Shown: positions 1 to 6,000 of the stretch, piece by piece
Layout: each line of letters begins with the position of its first letter
Numbering within the stretch: position 1 is the first letter of the stretch
Assembly: GCA_021827805.1 (NCBI GenBank)
Contig: JAKAUG010000039.1
Coordinates: 1-6,200 of the forward strand
Reading direction: 5' to 3'
Source: Bacillota bacterium
GTDB taxonomy: Bacteria > Bacillota > Sulfobacillia > RBS10-35 > JAJYVN01
Length of the DNA: 6,200 bases
Notes under the pieces: generated by a model
The model's database searches: none
Told to the model about the DNA's origin: nothing
Seen by the model: only the letters and a program-made list of their open reading frames with translations
Program-made: the position numbers and the translations under genes

Positions 1-1
1 C

Positions 2-595
2 ACCAACCAGAGCATCCTGTGGACCGACGACGGCGGGCGGAGTTGGACCGCGGTCCAGGGCGTGGCGCCTGGCAGCTCCCTGCAGCCAGGTGTCCCGGTG
101 TACAGCCTGAACGGCGTCTTCTTCACCGGTGCCCTGGACGGGTGGGCGGTCGGCACCCTGGGGACCATCCTGGAGACCACCGATGGCGGGAACTCCTGGT
201 CCCCGGAGACCAGTCCCGTCACCAAGGCCCTGGAGGGCGTGGCCTTCGCCGCCGGGGGGCGGTTGGGCTGGGCGGTGGGCCTCGGCGGCACCATCGTCGC
301 CACCACGGACGGCGGCGCCAGCTGGCAACAGCAGACCTCGGGGACGACCAGTGACCTGCTGGCGGTCGCCGCCAGCGGTCCAAACGCAGGCTGCCCCGAG
401 GCGTGTGTGCTCGCGGTGGGCGCTGGTGGAACCGTGCTCTACAGCGACGACGGCGGCGGCACCTGGACCGCCCAGGCCAGTGGGGTCCAAACGGCCCTGC
501 GCGGTGTATCCTTCACCTCCGCGGCCACGCCCGAGGCGCTGGTCGTGGGCGACGCCGGTGTGATCCTGGAGGCCGGCGGCCTGCCCCAAGCCGTT
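2..595 (+). repeat. Asp-box (BNR/Ycf48-like) beta-propeller blades
   Basis: Four Asp-box motifs of the form [ST]-x-D-x-G-x-x-W are visible: TDDGGRSW (23-46), TTDGGNSW (176-199), TTDGGASW (302-325) and SDDGGGTW (443-466). The Trp codons are 51, 42 and 47 codons apart, the usual blade spacing. Each of blades 2-4 is preceded by a WAVG or LAVG strand and a G-T-[IV] turn, as in GWAVGTLGTILETTDGG. A fifth blade (about 535-580, ALVVGDAGVILEAGG) keeps the strand but has lost the Asp-box. The array enters from the left, so the total blade number is unknown. Asp-boxes are structural turns found in sialidases, sortilin-type and Ycf48-type propellers. No sialidase catalytic residues can be assigned, so a binding or scaffolding propeller is the more likely reading. 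Confidence 0.88.
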
Positions 596-2935
596 ACCGT
601 CGCCCCCCAGGACACCGCCCTGTCCCCCGAGGCGGGCCCCCCCGGCACTGTGGTCAGCGTCAGCGGGCAGGGGTTCGGGGCCAGCCCGGGGGCGCTCCTC
701 TTCACCCCGCCCGGCGGCCAGGCGGAGTCCGCCCCAGGCCTTGAGGCGAACTGGTCCGACACCAGCGCCAGTGCGCAGGTGCCGTCGGGCCTGTCCCCGG
801 GAAGCGTCAGCGTGGCGGTGTACAACGGACTGGACCAGATGGTGGGCAACGGCCTGCCCTTCACGGTCACCGGCCCCCTGGCGCGCCTCGCCTTCTCCGC
901 GACGCCCGTCGCGGCGGGGGGGAGCCTTGGGTCCGGCGGATCGGCGACGGTGACGCTCACGGCCGAGGACTCCGCCGGCACGGCCATCCCCGGGGCCACC
1001 GTCTGGCTCTCCCTGCAGGCCGCCAGGCCCGCCCAGGACCTCGTCGCGGGCGCCACGGCCTCCGCGGTGGGCGCGGGCGGTACGACGACCCTCCTCCCCA
1101 CGCCCCAGGCCCTGACCGCTGGCGGCGATGGCACGATCCGCATCGACTTCACGGCACCGGCCGGCCCCACGCTCACCCCCGTCGACACGATCTCGGCCCA
1201 GAACCTGGCCGCGAACCCCACACTCCTGGCCACGGACACGTACACCCACGTGGGCGGCGGAACCGTGGCCCTCCTCACCTTCACCCCGGGGCCCGTGATC
1301 GCGGCGCCGGGCACTCTTGCCCCAGGGCAGACGGTACCCATCACCCTGACCGCCAGCGATGCCGCCGGCACCCCGCTGGCCGATGCCAGCGTGTACCTTG
1401 CGTTTGACGGGGCATCGAGCGGGGCCCAGGTCAGGGTGGGGGCTGGCAGCGTGGCCCTCACGGGCTCTCCCCGGCTGTTCCTCACGGGCCCGCGGGGCAC
1501 GATCGGCTTGGAGTACCAGGCAGGCGGCACGACCAACACCGGGTATGGCGTTCTGGACACCCTGGAGGCCTACAGCAGCCCCGCCCAGGCGGGGGGGGTG
1601 TCGACCGCCCCGGTGGGGGACACCGACGCGTACCGGCAGGTGAACATTCCGCGGCTGACGGCGCTCGATCCCGCCCAGGGGCCCACAGCCGGGGGTACCG
1701 TGGTCACGCTGGATGGCAGCGGGCTGACCGGTGCCTATGCCGTCTACTTCGGTGAGGCGGAGGCCCAGAGCTTCACGGTGGTCTCCGACGGCACGATCTC
1801 GGCGAGCGCCCCGCCGGGCACCGGCACCGTGCGGGTCTGGGTGTCCGGCCCCCTGGGGACGAGCGCCGCAATCCCAGGCGATCTGTTCACGTACGACCCG
1901 GCGCCCAGCGTGAGCTCCGTCACGCCAGCCTCCGGCCCCCAGGCCGGTGGCAGCGAGCTCGCGGTCTCGGGCACCGGCTTTGTGCCCGGAGCCACCGCCC
2001 TCAGCCTGGGCGGGGCCGCCGCCAGCGCGCTGGATGTGGTCTCCGCCACCTACCTGGTCGCCACAACCCCGGCCGGCAGCGGGAGCGTGGCCGTCACCGT
2101 GACCACGCCGGGGGGCAGCGGCAGCGCGCCCGAGCGGTTTGCCTACCTGGCCCCCCCGACCGTCGCTTCCGTCACCCCCTCGAGCGGGCCGGCAACGGGC
2201 GGCACGGCGGTGACGATCAGCGGCCAGGCCCTGGGCGGGGCCAGCTCCGTGACGTTCGGGGGGATCGCCGCGGAGAGCTTCACCGCCGTCTCCGCGACCC
2301 GCATCACCGCGGTGGCGCCACCCGGGAGCGGGACCGTCGACGTGGTGGTGACCACCCCCGGCGGCACGAGCGCCGCCGGGGTCGCTGACCAGTTCACCTA
2401 CCGGTCCCAGACCGTGGTGCGCAGGCTCCTCCCCGGCTGGAACACGCTGTCCATCCCCTTCCCGTTGCGAGACCCCTCCCTGGCGGCGATCCTCTCGGAC
2501 GGCGGTGCCTCCCTGAGCGTGGCCTATGCGGCCCAGGGGGGCTCCTGGATCCAGGTCACCGCCACCAACGAGGCCGGCATCCTGGCCCAGCCCATGAGCG
2601 GTCTCTACCTGGACATCGGGGGCAGCGCGCCTGTCCTGGCCACGCTCAGGCCCGCCCGGGCGCCCAATCCGCCGCCCACGTTCCGCCTGACCCCTGGCTG
2701 GAACCTGATCGGGCCCTCGGCCCTGGGCGGCGGGCAGAGCTACGCGGACCTGTTGGCGGGGGTTGCGCCCTCCGCGGTACCGGTCCTGGTGGACCCGAAC
2801 GGTACGGGGGCCACGGCCACCGATCCGGGCGGCGATGGCACCGACCGGGTGCTGGACGGCTACGCGTACTGGGTGTGGGCCGCGACGTCCGCGGAACTCC
2901 TGGGACGCATCCCCACCGGCGGGGCGCAGCCATGA
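2..2935 (+). CDS. Large secreted multidomain protein: Asp-box propeller, IPT/TIG and Ig-like domains, PGWN tail (5'-partial)
   Basis: The frame is open from base 2 to the TGA at 2933-2935, giving 977 residues. The true start lies upstream; the ATG at 62 falls inside a propeller blade and is not a credible start. Domains in order (residues counted from base 2): Asp-box propeller blades 1-198; an IPT/TIG-like domain about 200-291, with the GPPGTVVSVSGQGFG signature; two related Ig-like modules about 292-547; three IPT/TIG domains about 549-800, each with a VTP-x-GP-x-GG opening and an F-[TA]-Y ending; and a tail with two PGWN units, 804-977. Such beta-rich strings are typical of exported adhesins and surface proteins. 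No catalytic residues are visible. The C-terminus has no transmembrane helix, LPXTG or charged tail, so the protein is probably secreted or held non-covalently. Only two cysteines occur, both near bases 392-407. A photosystem-assembly role, as in true Ycf48, is not implied by the blades alone. Confidence 0.93.
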   Translation, partial: TNQSILWTDDGGRSWTAVQGVAPGSSLQPGVPVYSLNGVFFTGALDGWAVGTLGTILETTDGGNSWSPETSPVTKALEGVAFAAGGRLGWAVGLGGTIVATTDGGASWQQQTSGTTSDLLAVAASGPNAGCPEACVLAVGAGGTVLYSDDGGGTWTAQASGVQTALRGVSFTSAATPEALVVGDAGVILEAGGLPQAVTVAPQDTALSPEAGPPGTVVSVSGQGFGASPGALLFTPPGGQAESAPGLEANWSDTSASAQVPSGLSPGSVSVAVYNGLDQMVGNGLPFTVTGPLARLAFSATPVAAGGSLGSGGSATVTLTAEDSAGTAIPGATVWLSLQAARPAQDLVAGATASAVGAGGTTTLLPTPQALTAGGDGTIRIDFTAPAGPTLTPVDTISAQNLAANPTLLATDTYTHVGGGTVALLTFTPGPVIAAPGTLAPGQTVPITLTASDAAGTPLADASVYLAFDGASSGAQVRVGAGSVALTGSPRLFLTGPRGTIGLEYQAGGTTNTGYGVLDTLEAYSSPAQAGGVSTAPVGDTDAYRQVNIPRLTALDPAQGPTAGGTVVTLDGSGLTGAYAVYFGEAEAQSFTVVSDGTISASAPPGTGTVRVWVSGPLGTSAAIPGDLFTYDPAPSVSSVTPASGPQAGGSELAVSGTGFVPGATALSLGGAAASALDVVSATYLVATTPAGSGSVAVTVTTPGGSGSAPERFAYLAPPTVASVTPSSGPATGGTAVTISGQALGGASSVTFGGIAAESFTAVSATRITAVAPPGSGTVDVVVTTPGGTSAAGVADQFTYRSQTVVRRLLPGWNTLSIPFPLRDPSLAAILSDGGASLSVAYAAQGGSWIQVTATNEAGILAQPMSGLYLDIGGSAPVLATLRPARAPNPPPTFRLTPGWNLIGPSALGGGQSYADLLAGVAPSAVPVLVDPNGTGATATDPGGDGTDRVLDGYAYWVWAATSAELLGRIPTGGAQP
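599..874 (+). other. IPT/TIG-like Ig-fold domain
   Basis: This 92-residue segment opens with a strand and a Pro-Gly turn (LSPEAGPPGTVVSVSGQGFG), continues through a W-S-D-T strand and ends with PGSVSVAVYNG and FTVTG. The pattern 'P-x-x-G-x-P-G-T-x-V-x-x-x-G-x-G-F-G ... W-S-D-T ... V-P-x-G' is the form of IPT/TIG domain common in Gram-positive and myxobacterial surface proteins. It links the propeller to the Ig-like modules. It is more divergent than the three IPT copies further on and lacks their VTP-x-GP-x-GG opening. Confidence 0.68.
875..1642 (+). repeat. Two tandem Ig-like modules (about 128 residues each)
   Basis: Copy 1 covers about 875-1258 and copy 2 about 1265-1642. They share the same order of landmarks: a hydrophobic first strand (LAFSATPV / LTFTPGPV), a TLTAEDSAGT / TLTASDAAGT strand-turn, a GATVWLSL / DASVYLAF strand, an LTAGGDGTIRIDF / LTGPRGTIGLEY strand, then VDTISAQ / LDTLEAY and a closing TDTYTHV / TDAYRQV. 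The 'D-x-x-G-x-x-[IL]-x-[GD]-A-x-V' core is typical of bacterial Ig-like (Big_1-type or related) domains. This is protein-level duplication; the DNA has diverged, especially at third positions. Confidence 0.72.
1646..2401 (+). repeat. Three consecutive IPT/TIG domains
   Basis: Copies lie at about 1646-1897, 1898-2152 and 2153-2401, each 83-85 residues. Each has a [LV]-x-x-[LV]-[DT]-P-x-x-GP-x-[AT]-GG opening, a [TL]-x-[DS]-G-x-x-[LF] strand, a V-[SV]-[DA]-x-x-[IL] strand followed by an A/T-P-x-G-[TS]-G-[TS]-V turn, and a closing F-[TA]-Y. Examples are SVTPSSGPATGGTAVTISG in copy 3 and SVTPASGPQAGGSELAVSG in copy 2. IPT/TIG domains are Ig-like folds found in secreted bacterial proteins, usually as spacers or binding modules. 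The third copy is the closest in sequence to the first IPT copy of the downstream gene. Confidence 0.9.
2411..2932 (+). repeat. C-terminal tail with two PGWN units
   Basis: The last 174 residues contain two parallel halves. Half 1 starts with RLLPGWNTLSIPF (about 2423-2461) and ends with GLYLDIGGSAPVLATLRP (2600-2653). Half 2 starts with RLTPGWNLIGPS (about 2684-2719) and ends with GYAYWVWAATSAELLGRIP (about 2858-2914). The halves are joined by a Pro-rich linker (ARAPNPPPT). 'L-x-P-G-W-N-x-[IL]' followed by an aromatic 'G-Y-x-Y-W-V' strand recurs at the C-termini of exported proteins from several bacterial and archaeal groups. I recognise the pattern but cannot name a Pfam entry with certainty. 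An attachment or sorting role is inference. Confidence 0.62.
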
Positions 2936-3006
2936 GGCCACTGCCCGGGCCCTCGAGGCGAGAGACGTTGCGCGGCTCGTTGTCGGCGGGAGGAGTGGCG
3001 AGGGGA
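2932..3006 (+). other. Gene junction with ATGA overlap and alternative upstream start
   Basis: The stop of the first gene (TGA, 2933-2935) overlaps an ATG (2932-2934) that is in frame with the downstream gene. Starting there would add 25 residues, including five arginines and the sequence SRRETLR, before the Met at 3007. Upstream of 2932 only a G-rich GGCGGGG is seen, not a good Shine-Dalgarno. The junction has no T-run or hairpin that would serve as an intrinsic terminator, and no convincing promoter, so transcription read-through from the first gene is expected. Confidence 0.55.
2991..2995 (+). promoter_or_regulatory. Ribosome binding site (AGGAG) deciding the downstream start
   Basis: AGGAG at 2991-2995, within GGGAGGAG (2988-2995), is the best Shine-Dalgarno in the junction and lies 11 bases before the ATG at 3007. 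A second purine run, AGGGGA (3001-3006), directly abuts the ATG and is too close to act as the main site. The spacing is slightly long, but the AGGAG favours 3007 over the overlapping ATG at 2932. A GTG at 2995-2997 is also in frame but overlaps the site itself. Confidence 0.6.
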
Positions 3007-3096
3007 ATGTATCGGAACACCCTGGGGCGAGTGGCCCTGTCTCTTGCGACGGCGCTGTCCCTGCTGGCGACGTGCGGAGCACCCATGGCCGTCGCC
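3007..3096 (+). other. Signal peptide, probable signal peptidase I type
   Basis: The first 30 residues have a short basic n-region (MYRNTLGR), a hydrophobic core (VALSLATALSLLAT, about residues 9-22) and an A-V-A cleavage box at 28-30, followed by FTYHP. Cleavage after Ala30 is the most likely. Cys23 follows L-A-T, a poor lipobox because Thr sits at -1, so lipoprotein processing is less likely but not excluded. Confidence 0.78.
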
Positions 3097-6000
3097 TTCA
3101 CCTATCATCCCATCGTGATCAAGTGGCCCGTGCAGTTCGGCGGCGCGCAGGGCAGCCCCAACGTGCTGCCGCTGCAGATGACGCCCCTGAACAGCGTGAC
3201 CCCCATGCCCGCCAACAACGAACTGGACCTCTTCGTCAGCGGGCCGTGCCAACTGGACCCCGCCGAGTTTGACGCGCAGGGCAACTGGACGGCCTGCCAG
3301 ACCGACGGGGCCATCAACACCCTGCCGGGACCGTACCTGGACGTGGCCGGCGGCAACGACGTGATGATGAACGTGCCCGCCACACAGCTCGCGGCAGCCT
3401 GGCATGCGGCCATCCCCACGGTCGTGGTCCCCACCCCCAGCGTGACCTACCCGGTGAACTGCCAGCTCGGCTGGGTGGAGGCGGATTCCCCGACGGCCTT
3501 CTACAGCAACAGGAACGCCCTGCCCCAGTCCGGCTTCTGGGAGGGTGACCAGGCCCAGTGCGCGGTGCACGCCGAGCTGGGCACCCAGGCGAACTGCCAG
3601 AACCCAGACGCCAACGGCTTCTGCTGGCAGAACCTCTCCGATCAGCAGAGCGCGACCACGCCCGCCTCACCGCAGGACGCGCAGAGCGTCTGGAACGTGT
3701 GCGCCAGCGGGGGATCATCCTCGAGCCCCTGCCTGGTCAGCTCCCCGATGCAGGTGCCGATCACCTTCCCCGAAGCCGTCAACCACCTCAGGTTCTGCTG
3801 GACCTACCAGCTCAACGACACGTATTTCGGGGACCTCCCCGCGTACGCCTCGGTGAACGACGCCTACAGCGGTCCCCAGGCGAAGGTCACGGGCTGCTCG
3901 GACCCGCTGACCGTTGATGTGCAGCCGGCGGCGCTCATGCAGCTCGACGTGCTGCCGTACAAGATCCTCTACATGCCGCCGGGGGATCTCTCCTCCTCCT
4001 CCTACACCCTCACGCAGGGGACCAGCACCACCACGGCGCTGACGCTGGGCTCGAGCTCCAGCCAGAGTCTGGCCAGCGACGTCAACGGGCAGGTCGCGGC
4101 CTCGCTGGCCTACGGGGCCTTCAGCGTGAACGAGGCGACCAGGTGGGACCACAACACGTCCACCACCAACACGACCTCGGACAGCTCGACGAACAGCGTG
4201 CAGTGGGTGGATCAGTACACCCAGACCTGGAGTTCCCCGCAGAAGCTCAGCCAGCTCTCCGAGCCCGGCCAGCAGCCCTGGCAGTTCGACGAGATCGCGC
4301 TCAGCATTCACCCCCAGTTCGCGCTCTGGGATTTCGGCGGGGTGGTCTCCTATCAGATGTTCGGCAGCCTGAGCAACGAGTACGACGTCTCGGCGGGCGC
4401 GTTGCTCACCTGCTCCGAGGGCACGACGGGGCTCCCCATCCCCGGCGATTACTCGCCCCCGGTGACGCTCACCCCCGATGAGTGCGGGTCCCTGCTGCAG
4501 CTCGACCCGTTCGCCGCCGCCTCGAGCCAGGACGCCTCGAGCCAGCTGGCCACCCTGTCGCAGGGGGGCCTGGCCACGCGTCTCGAGTCCGTGGCCCGCG
4601 GCGAGCCGGGCCTTGGCACCAACGGCACCAAGACCGACAGCGTGTCCCAGCAGGACATCAACACCCAGGCGTCCACGAGCGCGACCACCGCGGACGTCAA
4701 GGTGACGGACATGGTCGGCAACAGCATCAGCGCCGGGCTCTCGTTCGGGGGCAGCGGGGTGTCCCTCAACATGGGCGAGAGCCTGACCAGCGGCCTGGAT
4801 CTTCAGGTCAGCTACCAGAAGTCCGTGACGGCCGTGCAGAGCTCCACCTCGGCCGCCAGCGGGACGCTGGGGGACGACACCAACCCCATCGACACCACGG
4901 AGTGGCTGGATGACCGCTGGGGGACGATGATGTTCCAGGTGGCCCCGCCGACGGTCACCGGCGTGACGCCCAGCGCCGGCCCCATCGGGGGCGGCACCGC
5001 GGTGACGATTTCCGGGACTGGCTTCTGGAGCGGCCCCACCGCCGTGAACTTCTGCGCCCAGGGCGGCTCGCTCTGCCTCCCGGCCACCGACGTCACCCTG
5101 GTCACCGACCAGACGATCACGGCCAAGGCCCCCGCCATGCCCGCGGGCACCGTGGATGTCGTTGTGGAGAGCCCCGGCGGGCAGAGCGCCACCTCCGCCC
5201 AGGATCAGTTCACCTTTCAGCCTCCGCCGCCCCAGATCACCGGCGTCAGCCCCTCGACGGGCCCGGTGGCCGGTGGGACTCAGGTGACCATCACCGGTTC
5301 CGGGTTCACCGGAGCCACCGAGGTCTGGTTCGGCTCGGGCCACTCCCTGGCGGACGACCAGCTCACCAACGGCGCGTCCAAGACCTGCAGCGGCATCCCG
5401 CCCTATGCGGCGGCGACGTTCCAGGTGGTGAGCGACACCGAGATCACGGCCACGACCCCGGAGATCTACGGGCCTGGCACGCTCGAGGTCGAGGTCCTCG
5501 GTCCGGTGGGACAGAGCGCCGTGGTGCCCAGCGACCAGTTCACCTACACCGGCGCCGCCCACGGCTGCCACAGCGGGACCGGACCGGGCACCTCCGGCCT
5601 GGGGTGGCTATGGTCAACGCTGCCCACGCTCTCCGGCGTGACGCCGGACACCGGTCCGGCCACCGGAGGCACCAGGGTGACGATCACGGGCACCAACTTC
5701 CAGACCACCCCTGAGCAGCGCACGGGCTGCGTTTTCGGCCGCTGCTTCACCTTTGAGTATCAGGCGCCGCCCCCGGTGGACTTCTGCGTCTCAAGCACCG
5801 CCTGTGCCCAGGCCTCGCATGTGACCTTCGTCAGCGCCACCACCCTGGAGGCGACGGTCCCGCCCGGAGCGCCCGGGGTGGTGGACGTGCAGGTGGGCGG
5901 GCAGTTCGGTTTCAGCCAGCCGGCGACGGCGGACCGCTTCACCTACGTGCGCACGCTGGTGTGCAACACCTGCGGCGCTGGCCAGGGCGCATCCCTGACC

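Noticed and set aside
2..595. Sialidase or photosystem II assembly factor (Ycf48) identity from the Asp-boxes
   Set aside because: Asp-boxes and WAVG strands show only the propeller fold. No sialidase Arg triad or Tyr/Glu pair can be placed, and the attached IPT and Ig-like domains point to a surface protein.
439..1560. Minus-strand open frame of about 373 codons opposite the first gene
   Set aside because: It is a Pro/Ala/Val-rich composition with no recognisable domain, lying entirely under the Ig-like and IPT modules of the sense gene. It is a shadow frame.
2941..2960. Palindromic CCCGGG, GGGCCC and CCTCGAGG cluster after the first stop, as a possible terminator
   Set aside because: The palindromes are short, form no convincing stem with a loop, and are not followed by a T-run. 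They fit chance in G+C-rich DNA.
3073..3075. Lipoprotein cysteine in the second protein's signal peptide (L-A-T-C)
   Set aside because: Thr at -1 is unfavourable for a lipobox, and a good A-V-A signal peptidase I site follows at residues 28-30.
2860..3570. Minus-strand open frame across the gene junction (about 236 codons)
   Set aside because: It spans the end of one real gene and the signal peptide of the next, has no domain or plausible RBS that I can see, and its composition is that of a shadow frame.
3991..4200. Low-complexity Ser/Thr tract as a DNA tandem repeat
   Set aside because: Codons for Ser and Thr vary along the tract (agc, tcc, tcg, acc, acg) and no repeating unit holds at the DNA level, so it is a compositional protein feature rather than a nucleotide repeat.
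3715..5571. Long open frame on the minus strand (about 618 codons) opposite the second gene
   Set aside because: It is rich in Gly, Arg, Ala, His and Val without any domain signature. It arises because the sense strand's G/C third positions leave few antisense stops in G+C-rich DNA. The + strand reading carries clear signal peptide, IPT and Big_1 features.
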